Of a DNA stretch of 64,000 nucleotides, positions 8,840 through 18,081 are shown piece after piece; position 1 is the stretch's first letter; the number at the start of each line of letters is the position of its first letter. The position numbers were made by a program, and so were the translations under genes. Source of the stretch: Hyphomicrobium sp. CS1GBMeth3 (GTDB lineage Bacteria; Pseudomonadota; Alphaproteobacteria; Rhizobiales; Hyphomicrobiaceae); assembly GCF_900117455.1 (NCBI RefSeq), contig NZ_FPHO01000003.1, positions 744,001-808,000 of the forward strand, in the 5' to 3' direction. The notes under the pieces are model-generated. The model searched no databases. It saw only the letters and a program-made list of their open reading frames with translations, and had not been told where the DNA came from.

Positions 8840-9787
8840 CTAGCCCTGGAACAGCCTCAGGATCTGCTGCGCGGACTGGTTGGCGATACCCAGCGCCTGA
8901 ACGCCGAGCTGCTGGCGGACCTGCAGCGCCTGAAGCCGCGTCGACTCCTCGTTCATATCCGCGTCGACAAGCTGGCCGATACCGACATCGATCGAATCCA
9001 TGAGCTTGTTGACGAAGTCCTTTTGCAAGCTGATTCGCGACTTGGCCGCGCCAAGCAGCGTCGCCGCATCGGTCATTGTATTGAGCGCGGCATCGACGCC
9101 GTCCACCATGGCTTCGAGGCCTAGAAGATCGGTCGGATCGTCCGTAAGCGAGCTGATATCGATGCCTGTCGAGACACCGGCAATGGAGTAGGAAACAGTG
9201 CCACTTGCGATCGTATAAGTGTCCACCGTGTCCAGAATGCCGGACGCACTGCCGGAGGTGTCGAACAACATCGAGCCCGACGGCCCGATGTCGACCTCGA
9301 TGGTCCCGATCGAAATGCTGCCGCTGCTGTCACGCGAGAACGAGGCGACGATGGTTTTGACAGTAGGACCGGTCGAATCACCCTGCAGCCAGTTCTCGCC
9401 CGAGAACACCGCCGAGCCCGCTGTGTTGCGCAGCTCGGCCTGAAGCTCAGCGATCTCGCTCTGGATCTTGCCGCGATCGAGACCCGGCGCGCGCGCCGCG
9501 ACCAGCTTGGCCTTGATCTTGGTAATGGTCTCGATCGCGCTGTTCAGAGCGGTGACGGCAACCTCGACCGTTGCCGCACCAAGCCCGAGCGCATCCTCGA
9601 CCGTAGAAACCGCCGCACGGTCGCTGCGCATCGTCGTGGCGATCGACCAGTAGGCGGCGTTGTCGGATGCGTCCCTGACCTTGAGACCCGTCGAAACACG
9701 GTTCTGCGTGACCAGCATTTCCTTGTTGGTCTGGGCCAGGGTCTGCAGCGCGGTCATGGCCGCGACATTGGTGTTCAAGCTGCTCAT
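8840..9787 (-). CDS. Flagellin (copy 1, the most divergent of three)
   Basis: Flagellin is the filament subunit, exported through the flagellar channel. The 315-residue product has the conserved N-terminal D0/D1 region (MSSLNTNVAAMTALQTL, then ISTGLKV-type sequence and SDNAAYWSIATTMRSD). The C-terminal D0 region is NEESTRLQALQVRQQLG followed by IANQSAQQILRLFQG. The central part is short, as in rhizobial flagellins. It is nearest to fliF. Its middle differs more from copies 2 and 3 than those do from each other. It has its own terminator, so it is probably monocistronic. Confidence 0.95.
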   Translation of the reverse strand: MSSLNTNVAAMTALQTLAQTNKEMLVTQNRVSTGLKVRDASDNAAYWSIATTMRSDRAAVSTVEDALGLGAATVEVAVTALNSAIETITKIKAKLVAARAPGLDRGKIQSEIAELQAELRNTAGSAVFSGENWLQGDSTGPTVKTIVASFSRDSSGSISIGTIEVDIGPSGSMLFDTSGSASGILDTVDTYTIASGTVSYSIAGVSTGIDISSLTDDPTDLLGLEAMVDGVDAALNTMTDAATLLGAAKSRISLQKDFVNKLMDSIDVGIGQLVDADMNEESTRLQALQVRQQLGVQALGIANQSAQQILRLFQG

Positions 9788-9894
9788 GACAGCGCCCCTC
9801 TACCGATTCGTGAACCATTGTTCATGCCGAACCTTGTGCGGGGATTGCCGGAGGGGAAGCGCAGCCGGATGCCTGAACGAGCTGGCCCATGCCG

Positions 9895-9935
9895 AAAAAA
9901 GAAGAAGCCGCGAACCCGGCTGGGCCCGCGGCTTC
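9895..9935 (-). terminator. Rho-independent terminator after flagellin 2
   Basis: A 9-bp stem, GAAGCCGCG at 9904-9912 with CGCGGCTTC at 9927-9935, is followed on the minus strand by a T-rich run (the A tract at 9895-9903). It sits just past the stop of the flagellin gene at 9961. Confidence 0.88.
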
Positions 9936-9960
9936 CTCGGAAGCTGAATGTGGGGTCGGC

Positions 9961-10884
9961 TTACTGGAACAACCGCATGATCATCTGAGCCGACTGGTTG
10001 GCGATACCCAGCGCCTGGATGCCGAGCTGCTGACGGACCTGCAGCGCCTGAAGCCGCGTCGACTCCTCGTTCATGTCCGCGTCCACGAGTTGGCCCACAC
10101 CGGTATCGATGGCGTCGATCAGACTCTTCGCGAAGTCCTTCTGGATGTCGATGCGGGTCTTGACGGCGCCGAGCGCAGTGGCAGCGTCCGTCATGCTGCC
10201 GATCGCCGAATCAACCGTCTTCATCATGTCCTCGATGATAGAGAGGTCCGTGCTTTCGTCGGTCAGCGAGGAAATGTCGAGCGACAGAATGGTATACGAG
10301 GTCGAGCCGCTCGAGGCTTCGGTATTGAGGATGCCGGTAGCCGACGAACCGTTCGTATCGATCAGACGCGTTTCATCGAGGTCGACCGTGATCGTTCCGA
10401 TCTCGATCGAACCGTCCGAAGCGCGAGAGAAGGACGAGACAAGCGTGCGCGTGGTCGTGGTGTCTGCACTATCGCCGGTGAGCCAGTTCTGGCCGTTGAA
10501 GGTTGCGCCATCAACGATGCTCTGCAACGAGGACTGAAGCTCTTTGATCTCGCTCTGGATCTTTGAGCGGTCGACGCCAGGCGTGCGGGCTGCAAGAAGC
10601 TTGTCCTTGAGCTTGCCAGCGACTTCGATGGCGCTCTCGATGCCCTTCGCAGCGATCTCGGCCGTGGCCGAGCCGAGGCCGAGCGCGTCGAGCACCGTCG
10701 AGAGTGAGGAGCGATCACTGCGCATCGTGGTCGCGATCGACCAATAGGCGGCGTTGTCGGATGCATCCGAAACACGGTAGCCTGTGGAAACGCGGTTCTG
10801 AGTGACAAGCAACTCTTTGTTGGTTTGATTCAGGCTCTGCAACGCGGTCATTGCCGCGATGTTCGTGTTGATGCTGCTGCCCAT
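9961..10884 (-). CDS. Flagellin (copy 2)
   Basis: The 307-residue filament subunit has complete N- and C-terminal D0/D1 helices and the SDNAAYWSIATTMRSD signature. It shares long identical blocks with copy 3, including most of the DETRLIDTNGSSATGILNTE region and the C-terminal QLVDADMNEESTRLQALQV. The two probably arose by a recent duplication. It is followed by its own terminator, and the 256-base gap upstream leaves room for its own promoter. FlaF and FlbT (31028-31803) are the likely post-transcriptional regulators of flagellin production. Confidence 0.95.
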   Translation of the reverse strand: MGSSINTNIAAMTALQSLNQTNKELLVTQNRVSTGYRVSDASDNAAYWSIATTMRSDRSSLSTVLDALGLGSATAEIAAKGIESAIEVAGKLKDKLLAARTPGVDRSKIQSEIKELQSSLQSIVDGATFNGQNWLTGDSADTTTTRTLVSSFSRASDGSIEIGTITVDLDETRLIDTNGSSATGILNTEASSGSTSYTILSLDISSLTDESTDLSIIEDMMKTVDSAIGSMTDAATALGAVKTRIDIQKDFAKSLIDAIDTGVGQLVDADMNEESTRLQALQVRQQLGIQALGIANQSAQMIMRLFQ

Positions 10885-11066
10885 TGTAAGGATTTCCCTA
10901 TCCGACTCTGTCCCGCTCCAAGTCGGGCTTTCATGGCCGAGAATAGGGTGTGTTGCTTACCGAACAGTTAACCTGTGTTCCAAAATCATCAGATCAGCCC
11001 TGAGACGGGCTGGCGGAACCTACTTGCAAGGCTCGCAAAAGCCCCACGCAAGCTTCAAGCACGCAT

Positions 11067-11104
11067 GGAAAACAAGAACGGCCGCGCCCGGATGGGGCGC
11101 GGCC
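11067..11104 (-). terminator. Rho-independent terminator after flagellin 3
   Basis: A perfect 10-bp stem, GGCCGCGCCC at 11080-11089 with GGGCGCGGCC at 11095-11104, is followed on the minus strand by GTTCTTGTTTTCC. It lies 36 bases past the stop of the flagellin gene at 11141. Confidence 0.9.
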
Positions 11105-11140
11105 TCTCGAAATTGGCGTCGAAGAAAGTCCGCTCGAAAC

Positions 11141-12061
11141 TTAGCGGAACAGCGACAGGATCGACTGAGCGCCCTGGTTGGCGATGCTGAGAGCCTGGAT
11201 GCCAAGCTGCTGCTTCACCTGCAACGCCTGCAGTCGCGTCGATTCTTCGTTCATGTCCGCATCGACCAGCTGACCGACACCCTTGTCGATGGCAGACTTC
11301 ATGCTGTCGGCGAAGTCTTTCTGAATGTCGATGCGGGTCTTGATAGCGCCAAGCGAGGTTGCAGCGTCCGTCATGCTGCCGATCGCCGTATCGACCGTCT
11401 TCATCATGTCCTCGATGACCGCGAGATCGTCGGTCGAGTCGGTGAGCGCCGAGATGTCGAGGCTGAGAACCGTGTACGACGTCGAACCACTGCTGGCCTC
11501 CGTGTTGAGGATACCGGTGGCCGCCGAGCCGTTGGTATCGACCAGGCGTGTATCGTCGAGATCGATCGTGATCGTGCCAATCGAGATCGAGCCGTCGGAA
11601 CCACGCGTGAACGACGAGACGATAGAGCGAGTAGTCGTCGTATCGGCGCTATCGCCCGTCAGCCAATTCTGGCCGTTGAAGCTTGCGCCATCAACGATGC
11701 TCTGCAGCGAATCCTGAAGCTCTTTGATCTCGCTCTGAATCTTGGCGCGATCGATGCCCGGCGTGCGGGCGGCCAGTAGCTTGTCCTTGAGCTGGCCGGC
11801 AACCTCGATGGCGCTCTCGATGCCCTTCGTGGCGATCTCGGCCGTGGCCGAGCCGAGGCCGAGAGCGTCCGAAACCGTCGAAATCGAGGAACGATCGGAG
11901 CGCATCGTGGTCGCAATCGACCAGTAGGCGGCATTGTCGGAGGCGCTGGCAACGCGCAGACCGGTAGAAATGCGGTTCTGCGTCTGAAGCATTTCCGCGT
12001 TGGTGGACCGCAACGTCTGGAGCGCGGTCATGGACGCGACGTTCGTGTTGATGCTACTCAT
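11141..12061 (-). CDS. Flagellin (copy 3)
   Basis: The 306-residue filament subunit is near-colinear with copy 2 over its whole length. The N-terminal MSSINTNVASMTALQTL and C-terminal IANQGAQSILSLFR regions fit flagellin D0. Like the other two copies it has its own terminator and a sizeable upstream gap (12062-12297), so it is probably a separate transcription unit. Which copy dominates in the filament cannot be told from sequence. Confidence 0.95.
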   Translation of the reverse strand: MSSINTNVASMTALQTLRSTNAEMLQTQNRISTGLRVASASDNAAYWSIATTMRSDRSSISTVSDALGLGSATAEIATKGIESAIEVAGQLKDKLLAARTPGIDRAKIQSEIKELQDSLQSIVDGASFNGQNWLTGDSADTTTTRSIVSSFTRGSDGSISIGTITIDLDDTRLVDTNGSAATGILNTEASSGSTSYTVLSLDISALTDSTDDLAVIEDMMKTVDTAIGSMTDAATSLGAIKTRIDIQKDFADSMKSAIDKGVGQLVDADMNEESTRLQALQVKQQLGIQALSIANQGAQSILSLFR

Positions 12062-12297
12062 TTGTACTACCCTTACGCTACGCGATATGGCCGTACAGTC
12101 GGCCCCGCTACACCGCGGCAGCGCGTTCGGGCATACTCCCCCCGAAACTCAATCTGCCACTGGAGCGGACTTTAGCCGGGATATATTGATCCCGAGTTAA
12201 ACGGACCTTGCTGGCCTCCATAAAATAGTCAGATCCGTGACAAAGTGCTGGAGCGACCTCGGGAAGTAGCTACATCCAGCTTCCGACGTGGTCGTTC
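12062..12297 (-). promoter_or_regulatory. Intergenic leader upstream of flagellin 3 with an inverted repeat
   Basis: This 236-base gap lies between fliP and flagellin 3 and must hold the flagellin promoter. It contains an inverted repeat, CGGGAT at 12177-12182 and ATCCCG at 12189-12194, spaced by six bases. I could not recognise a sigma-28 or sigma-54 consensus with confidence. Confidence 0.3.
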
Positions 12298-13050
12298 TTA
12301 TGTCGGGAACGATCGCACAAGCCCGCCGATGAGCAGGTTCCAGCCATCGATCAACACAAAGAAGAGCACCTTGAACGGCAAGCTCATGACCGTTGGCGGC
12401 AACATCATCATGCCCATCGACATGGTCAGCGTTGCCACGATGAGGTCAATGACGAGAAACGGCAGCACGACGAGGAAGCCCATCTCGAAGCCGCGCCTGA
12501 GCTCGGAGATCATGAAGGCCGGAATGAGCACCCGCAACTCGACCTCCGCATCCGGCGCCCTCGCGCCGAAGCGCTCCTCGGCGAGGTCCTGGAATAGCTC
12601 GAGATCCTTCGGCCGCACGTTGGCGCTCATGAACTCCCGCAACGGCTGCGTGATCTGAGCGTAAGCCTCCTCCTCGCTGATCTTGTTCTCGGCGAACGGC
12701 TTGAGACCGTTCTGCCAGATCCGATCGAAGGTCGGAGCCATGACATAAAAGGTCATGAACAGCGCCAGACTGACCAGGATCATGTTCGCGGGCGTCGTCT
12801 GCAGGCCGAGGCCGGCGCGCAGCATCGCCAGCACGATCACGAACCGAGTGAAGCACGTGACCATCATCAAAAGCCCAGGCGCGATCGAGAGCATGGTGAT
12901 CAGCACGATGAGCTGCACCATGCGGCCGGTCACCGTCTGCTCGCCGGTCGGCAGCAGGCCCTCGAGGCTGAGGCCCTGCGTTTGCGCCAACGCCGTGCCA
13001 GGGATCACCACCAGAAAAAGAAGCAAGGACAGGAGCGCGAGCCGCCTCAT
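12298..13050 (-). CDS. fliP: FliP, flagellar export gate protein
   Basis: FliP is the core subunit of the FliPQR export gate in the MS ring. The 250-residue product has a cleavable signal sequence (ending GTALAQ) and four hydrophobic segments. Family motifs include FTRFVIVLAMLRAGLGLQTTP, PFLVIDLIVAT and SMGMMMLPP. The start overlaps the fliL stop (ATGA). FliQ and FliR are encoded 15-18 kb away at 30337-30603 and 27353-28108. It ends the long flgB operon. Confidence 0.96.
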   Translation of the reverse strand: MRRLALLSLLLFLVVIPGTALAQTQGLSLEGLLPTGEQTVTGRMVQLIVLITMLSIAPGLLMMVTCFTRFVIVLAMLRAGLGLQTTPANMILVSLALFMTFYVMAPTFDRIWQNGLKPFAENKISEEEAYAQITQPLREFMSANVRPKDLELFQDLAEERFGARAPDAEVELRVLIPAFMISELRRGFEMGFLVVLPFLVIDLIVATLTMSMGMMMLPPTVMSLPFKVLFFVLIDGWNLLIGGLVRSFPT

Positions 13051-13532
13051 TCGACAACGACCCCGTGGATGATGACGTCCTTGATATGCTCGCGATCGCG
13101 GATGACGGCCCGATCCACGAGATCCTCGCGCAAGTTCTGAAAGCCGCTCGGGCCTTCGAATTGCGAAAGCGACGCCGTGCGCAGATAAGCCACGAAATCT
13201 TGAGCAAGCTGGGCTGCGAGAATGTCGCTGCCTTGCGCCAACCCGTCGACGAGCAGCGATGCCTCAATGCGGATCCACGCATCGCGCGGCTCGGCCAGAT
13301 TGACCACCACGGGCGTCATCGCGACCAGCATTGCCGTCGAAGACATCGTCGCTTCTTGCTTTTTGACGGCCTTGCTCTCGTTCTCCGCCTGCTCGGATTT
13401 TGCATCCGCATCCGGCTCGCTGGCGAGAAAGAGGCCGAATCCGGCACCGAACCCGAGCGCGACGAGCGTCACGACGACGAGACCGATCAGGCCGCCGCCT
13501 TTACCCCCATTCTTGTTCTCGATAGCCGCCAC
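13047..13532 (-). CDS. fliL: FliL, flagellar basal body-associated protein
   Basis: FliL is a single-pass inner-membrane protein that surrounds the stator and supports torque. The 161-residue product has a membrane helix at about 15-35 (GLIGLVVVTLVALGFGAGFGLFL), an acidic linker, and a C-terminal FliL domain ending in VIHGVVVE. The start is a GTG preceded by GAGGAG with six-base spacing. It lies ten bases after flgH and overlaps fliP by four bases. Confidence 0.85.
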   Translation of the reverse strand: MAAIENKNGGKGGGLIGLVVVTLVALGFGAGFGLFLASEPDADAKSEQAENESKAVKKQEATMSSTAMLVAMTPVVVNLAEPRDAWIRIEASLLVDGLAQGSDILAAQLAQDFVAYLRTASLSQFEGPSGFQNLREDLVDRAVIRDREHIKDVIIHGVVVE

Positions 13533-13542
13533 CGGTCGCTCC

Positions 13543-14304
13543 TCAGAACGGAGTCAACAGGTCGAACAACTGCTGACCGATGGCCGGTTGCTGCACTTCG
13601 CTTATCCGGCCCCTGCCGCCGTAGGAGATGCGCGCTTCGGCGACCTTGTCGTAATCGATGGTGTTCTCGGTCGAGATGTCGCGCGGACGCACGATGCCGG
13701 CCACGCTGAGTTCGCGCACCTCGTAATTGACGCGCACTTCCTGGCTACCGCTGACGATCAGATTGCCGTTTGGCAGCACACCCGTGACCACGGCTGCGAT
13801 GAGAAGATCGATCTTCTCGGAGCGCGTGATCCCTCCCTTGCTGTCGGTTGAGGTCTCGCCCTCGACTTCCGCGTCGATCGAAAGGTCGCCCGTATGCGCG
13901 AGCCCGCCCGTGGTCTGGAAATCGTAGCCAAGCTTGGGATTGAGCTTCGACTTGGAATCGCGCGAACGCTTGGAGTTGTTGTCCAGCGTCGCCTTGTCCT
14001 TGATCGAGATCTTGACCGTAACCACATCGCCGATCTTGCGGGCGCGCGGATCGCGAAAGAGATCGGCGCTTGCATCCTGCCAGATCGAATTGCCCGCGTG
14101 ATAGGCCGGCTGTGGTGCAGGCTCGGCCGGCAGCGGAACGCGGTCAGCCAGCAGTCCTGACCCGACCGCCGTCAGCGCCGGCGGCCGGTTGATGTCACCC
14201 GGATCCACGGCACACCCAGCCACAAGCGCGACCAGCGCCACCGAAACGGCCAAAGCCGGTGCCTCGAACAGCACCGGCGTCCATTTGCGCGCCCGCTCGA
14301 TCAT
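13543..14304 (-). CDS. flgH: FlgH, flagellar L-ring lipoprotein
   Basis: FlgH forms the outer-membrane L ring, the bushing of the rod. The 253-residue product carries a lipoprotein signal with lipobox LVAGC near residue 31. Family motifs include DPRARKIGDVVTVKI and SGSQEVRVNYE, with a C-terminal YGGRGRISEVQ region. The start ATG overlaps the motE stop. Its P-ring partner flgI is two genes upstream. Confidence 0.95.
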   Translation of the reverse strand: MIERARKWTPVLFEAPALAVSVALVALVAGCAVDPGDINRPPALTAVGSGLLADRVPLPAEPAPQPAYHAGNSIWQDASADLFRDPRARKIGDVVTVKISIKDKATLDNNSKRSRDSKSKLNPKLGYDFQTTGGLAHTGDLSIDAEVEGETSTDSKGGITRSEKIDLLIAAVVTGVLPNGNLIVSGSQEVRVNYEVRELSVAGIVRPRDISTENTIDYDKVAEARISYGGRGRISEVQQPAIGQQLFDLLTPF

Positions 14305-15305
14305 GATCCGGATCCTTCCACGGGCGTAAGCTGATCCCCAGGTTCGGCAGCCGCCGGCTTGGCAGCGGCTTCCTCAGCCGCCCCGCGACGCTTGTCACGC
14401 GGCACCTTGCCGGCGCCCGAGATGATCAACGCGATCTTGGCCGCACGCTCCGGATCCATTTCACCCATGATCTGGCTGGCCACTTTGGTCTCGAGCTTCA
14501 TCACCACCGCCGCCGCCACCTCTTCGTCGAGCGTCGCGATCTGGACGGCCGCCGCGTCAGGCCGCATACGTGAATAAAACCCCACCAGCTTTTCGTGAGC
14601 CTTGCGTGAGAACTCGTCGCGCCGGGCAAGCCAGCGCTTGTACTCGTTCGTCTTCGCCTCGAGTTGCTGGGCCCTCTTGTCGAGCTCGTCCCCCATCTCG
14701 CGGATCTTCTTGGCCTGCCAGGCAAAGCGGGCATCTGCAGCGGTGTCCGCAGTATTGAAGCAGTATTGCTGCGCTGCGCTTGCGTCCGGCGGCAGAGCAT
14801 CGAGCGGACCTGGCTTCTTGAACAGCGGCTCCACCGTCCCTGCAGCGTCCTGAGGACCTTGCGCCAGAATGGCCGGCGCGTCGGGATCGCTCGCGGCGTT
14901 TACCGGCGCCGCTCGCTTGCCCGCCGCGATCGCCGGAAGCGGCATCGGACGGATGGGCGAGAGATCAATCGGCGGAACCGGAGCCGGCTCCGCCTGCCGG
15001 GCCGCACCTCTAGCCGGCACGCGCGGCTCGGATTGCGGAATGGCCCCGGTCTCGATCGGCGAGATCACCTTGGGTGGCGTAGCGCGCTTGACCGGCGCCT
15101 GATCCGCGGGCGCGGGAAAATACTTGGGATCGATCCGCGTCGGCTCACGATTGAGCGCGCCGGGCAAAGGCTCCTGCAGCGTTCCCCCTGGCGCTGTCGC
15201 CACCGTCGGCGTCCAGTCCTGCGCGACCGCAGCCGAAGCAGCAAAGAGCGCGCTCAGAAGAAGCGCGAGACCCGTAACCTTCAAGTGCTCGCCAGATTGC
15301 ATCAT
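14301..15305 (-). CDS. motE: MotE-like periplasmic motility chaperone
   Basis: In rhizobia MotE is a periplasmic chaperone that folds and stabilises MotC. The 334-residue product has a signal peptide (ending ASAAVAQ) and a Pro/Ala-rich region to about residue 170. A predicted coiled coil (KIREMGDELDKRAQQLEAK) follows. The conserved MgtE-N-like segment, DAAAVQIATLDEEVAAAVVMKLETKVASQIMGEM, is near residues 260-295. Its place between flgI and flgH is the one motE has in Sinorhizobium. ATGA overlaps join it to both neighbours. A tandem ATG pair makes the exact start uncertain by one codon. Confidence 0.8.
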   Translation of the reverse strand: MMQSGEHLKVTGLALLLSALFAASAAVAQDWTPTVATAPGGTLQEPLPGALNREPTRIDPKYFPAPADQAPVKRATPPKVISPIETGAIPQSEPRVPARGAARQAEPAPVPPIDLSPIRPMPLPAIAAGKRAAPVNAASDPDAPAILAQGPQDAAGTVEPLFKKPGPLDALPPDASAAQQYCFNTADTAADARFAWQAKKIREMGDELDKRAQQLEAKTNEYKRWLARRDEFSRKAHEKLVGFYSRMRPDAAAVQIATLDEEVAAAVVMKLETKVASQIMGEMDPERAAKIALIISGAGKVPRDKRRGAAEEAAAKPAAAEPGDQLTPVEGSGS

Positions 15306-16411
15306 TGCACGACAAGCTCCGCCTGCAGCGCGCCTGACGTCTTGATAGCCTGCAGAATGGCGATGACGCCGATCGGCTTGAGCCCCATCATGTTGAGACC
15401 GCGCACCAGCGTCTCGAGATTGGTGCCACCCATGATGGCAAGATTGGCCCCTTCCTGGTTGACCGACACGAAGGTCTCGGGAACGACGACCGTCTCACCG
15501 TCGGAGAACGGCTCCGGCTGCGAAACTTGGGCACCTTCCGTGATGCGCACGGTCAGGCTGCCGTGCGAAACGGCCACAGTCGCGATCCGCACCTCGCGGC
15601 CGATAACGACGGTTCCCGTGCGCTCGTCGATGACGACGCGCGCCGGGCTGTCGGCCTCGGTGTAGAGCTGTCCGACCTCGCCAAGAAAACGCGCCGCCGT
15701 GATGTTGTGCGGTCGCTCGAGCATCACCGTCCTCAGATCGCGCTCACGCGCCACACGGCGGCCATAACGCTCCTTCGCAAAGGCATTGATGGTGTCGGTG
15801 ATATGCACCGCCGTCGCGAAATCCGGATTGCGCAGCTCGAGCACCAGCGTCCGCTCGTCGTCGAGTGCCCCCGCCACCTCGCGCTCGACCAGCGCGCCGT
15901 TCGGAATGCGGCCCGTCGTAGGAACGTTCTGACTGACGGATTCCGCCCGCCCCTGCGCCTGGAAGCCGCTGACAGCAATCGGCCCTTGGGCCACGGCATA
16001 GATAACTTGATCTGGCCCGGAGAGCGGCGTCATCACGAGCGAACCACCCGCGAGCGATGTTGCGTCACCGAGCGACGACACCGTGACATCCATACGTGAT
16101 CCCGCGCCGGCGAATGGCGGCAGGTCCGCAGTCACCAAAACGGCGGCGATGTTGCGTGTTCGCGAGTTGGCGTCGCGGATATTGACGCCCATCTGATCGA
16201 GCATCGACTGGAACGACCGCTCGGTGAACGGGGAGTTGCGCAGGCTGTCGCCGGTGCCATTGAGGCCCACGACGAGACCGTAGCCGACGAGCTGGTTGGC
16301 GCGCACGCCCTGTATGGACGTGATGTCCTTGATGCGAACGGCATCACCACCGCCCGCCGCCGCAGGCAACGCGTGTAGAATAACAAGAACAATTGCGAGA
16401 AGGCTTCTCAT
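15302..16411 (-). CDS. flgI: FlgI, flagellar P-ring protein
   Basis: FlgI builds the periplasmic P ring around the rod, helped by FlgA. The 369-residue product has an N-terminal signal peptide and family motifs throughout: IKDITSIQGVRANQLVGYGLVVGLNGTGD, VTADLPPFAGAGSRMDVTVSSLGDA and the C-terminal MGLKPIGVIAILQAIK. Length is normal for the family. The start overlaps the flgA stop (ATGA) and the stop overlaps motE. Confidence 0.97.
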   Translation of the reverse strand: MRSLLAIVLVILHALPAAAGGGDAVRIKDITSIQGVRANQLVGYGLVVGLNGTGDSLRNSPFTERSFQSMLDQMGVNIRDANSRTRNIAAVLVTADLPPFAGAGSRMDVTVSSLGDATSLAGGSLVMTPLSGPDQVIYAVAQGPIAVSGFQAQGRAESVSQNVPTTGRIPNGALVEREVAGALDDERTLVLELRNPDFATAVHITDTINAFAKERYGRRVARERDLRTVMLERPHNITAARFLGEVGQLYTEADSPARVVIDERTGTVVIGREVRIATVAVSHGSLTVRITEGAQVSQPEPFSDGETVVVPETFVSVNQEGANLAIMGGTNLETLVRGLNMMGLKPIGVIAILQAIKTSGALQAELVVQ

Positions 16412-16923
16412 GGCCCCACCCGCACGGTGCCGTCGGCTTGCACAACACCCCGGATCGTTGTGCCGCTGTCCGTGTTGCGCAGGCTGATGACATCGCCGGC
16501 AGAGCCGGCTTGAAGCGAGACAGCCGTCGCCGAGATGAGCAATCCACCGGCCTGGAAGATGACGACCGCAGGCTGACCTTGCTGCACGGCATGCGCCTCG
16601 CGCACGCCACCCGCTGGAACCGGCGCGTTCGGCAGCAGCGTTCCGCGCGCGACCTTCCCAACCAGCATCTCGCGCGTCGTCGCGATCCCCTGCACGCTCG
16701 ACGCATTGCCACGGAAGGCCTTGTCGACCAGCATCTCCTCGGTGATGACGTTCCCAGGATAGATGGTGACACGCGGCACGGGCAGCACGATATCGCGCGC
16801 CAGAGCCGGCATCACCGAAGCGGCGAGCGCCATGCCAAACAGCGCAAGGCAGAGTCCGACGTGCGTCGAGAACGCGCGTCGGCCCGGCAGTCTCGTCCGT
16901 GCGGGCTTCAGACCACGCGCCAT
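16408..16923 (-). CDS. flgA: FlgA, P-ring assembly chaperone
   Basis: FlgA is a periplasmic chaperone for P-ring formation. The 171-residue product has a basic N-terminus, a signal-like hydrophobic helix (LCLALFGMALAASVMPALA) and the SAF/FlgA domain, with VTIYPGNVITEEMLVDKAF and the C-terminal DVISLRNTDSGTTIRGVV. It is 18 bases downstream of flgG and overlaps flgI. The N-terminus of 20 residues before the hydrophobic stretch is long, so a later start is possible. Confidence 0.9.
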   Translation of the reverse strand: MARGLKPARTRLPGRRAFSTHVGLCLALFGMALAASVMPALARDIVLPVPRVTIYPGNVITEEMLVDKAFRGNASSVQGIATTREMLVGKVARGTLLPNAPVPAGGVREAHAVQQGQPAVVIFQAGGLLISATAVSLQAGSAGDVISLRNTDSGTTIRGVVQADGTVRVGP

Positions 16924-16941
16924 CAGCCTTGCGCCCCCTCG

Positions 16942-17730
16942 TTACCGCATGTTGTTGGCAACCGTGCCGTACATGGAATCGACCGTCTGGATGACCTTCG
17001 AGTTCATCTCATAGGCGCGCTGCGCCGAGATGAGCTGCGTGATCTCCTTCACGGCATCGACGTTCGAGTTTTCGAGATAGCCCTGATGGATGCGCGCGAA
17101 GCCGGGGTCTCCCGGAACACCCGTCACCGGATCTCCCGAGGCCTCGGTCTGCTTGTAGAGATTGCCGCCCATGGGCTCGAGACCGGCATCGTTTACGAAC
17201 GTCGCAAGCGCAATCTGGCCGAGAAGCTGCGGATCGACCTGGTTCGGGATCGTGACGTAGACTTCGCCCGTCTCGTTGACGATGATGTCGGTCGCATCCT
17301 GCGGAACCGTCATCGCCGGCTGCACCTCGTAGCCGTCGAGCGTCACGATCACGCCCTGGTCGTTTTTGTTGAAAGCACCATCGCGCGTGTAAAAGGTCTC
17401 GCCGTCCGCGCCCGTGATCTGAAACCATCCGCGGCCATTGAGCGCGAGGTCGAGCTTGTTCGTCGTCTGCGCGAGCGAACCCTGCTGATGCAGGTTGCGG
17501 ATCGCAGCCGTACGTACACCGAGGCCCACGTAGGCGCCTTCCGGCGCGGCCGCCTGACCGCCGCGCGTCGGCGCGCCAAGCGCGCGCTCCGCCTGATAAA
17601 GCAGATCCGTGAACTCCGCCCTCGCCCGCTTGAAGCCGGTTGTGTTGATGTTCGCGATGTTGTTCGCGATCACCTCGAGGTTGGTCTGCTGCGCGTTCAT
17701 GCCCGTCGCAGCAATCGAAAGCGCTCTCAT
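16942..17730 (-). CDS. flgG: FlgG, flagellar distal rod protein
   Basis: FlgG forms the distal rod. The 262-residue product has the N-terminal rod motif ([35 protein letters not shown]), the central GRGWFQI and YTRDGAFN motifs, and the C-terminal [20 protein letters not shown] with NSKVIQT. Length fits the family. It sits between fliE and flgA in the flgB operon. Confidence 0.97.
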   Translation of the reverse strand: MRALSIAATGMNAQQTNLEVIANNIANINTTGFKRARAEFTDLLYQAERALGAPTRGGQAAAPEGAYVGLGVRTAAIRNLHQQGSLAQTTNKLDLALNGRGWFQITGADGETFYTRDGAFNKNDQGVIVTLDGYEVQPAMTVPQDATDIIVNETGEVYVTIPNQVDPQLLGQIALATFVNDAGLEPMGGNLYKQTEASGDPVTGVPGDPGFARIHQGYLENSNVDAVKEITQLISAQRAYEMNSKVIQTVDSMYGTVANNMR

Positions 17731-17751
17731 GGAACTGTCCTGGCTTACCCG

Positions 17752-18081
17752 CTAGATGGTCATGCGGCTGATTTCGAGATAGGCGGAAACAACCTTGTCG
17801 CGTATGGCGATGCCGGCCTGGAGTGTCTGCTCGGAGGCCATCACGGCTTCCACCACTTGCTGCGTCGAAGCCTGTCCGCGCACGCCCGCGACCGCCATCT
17901 CTTCGCCCTGCTTGAGCGTGCTGATCGCTTCCAGCGTCATGCGTCCGAGAACGGTTCCGAAGTCCGTCGGCAACGGCTCTGTCGCAACCGGATTCGGCGT
18001 CGAGACCACCGGCGCCGGCTGCGCCAGCCCCTGCGCGCCACCAACCCCCAACGGTGAAACCTTGCCGATACCGTCCAGCAT
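17752..18081 (-). CDS. fliE: FliE, MS-ring to rod adaptor
   Basis: FliE links the MS ring to the proximal rod. The 109-residue product has the family's C-terminal helical region (GEEMAVAGVRGQASTQQVVEAVMASEQTLQ and the terminal AYLEISRM). The ATG at 18081 is favoured over the GTG one codon upstream because an AGGA site lies seven bases before it; it overlaps the flgC stop as TGATG. Confidence 0.9.
   Translation of the reverse strand: MLDGIGKVSPLGVGGAQGLAQPAPVVSTPNPVATEPLPTDFGTVLGRMTLEAISTLKQGEEMAVAGVRGQASTQQVVEAVMASEQTLQAGIAIRDKVVSAYLEISRMTI

Noticed and set aside
16393..18057. 554-codon open frame on the plus strand
   Set aside because: It lies antisense to flgA, flgG and fliE, which are all clear homologues. 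Its product is Arg/His-rich, as expected for the shadow of a GC-rich gene.
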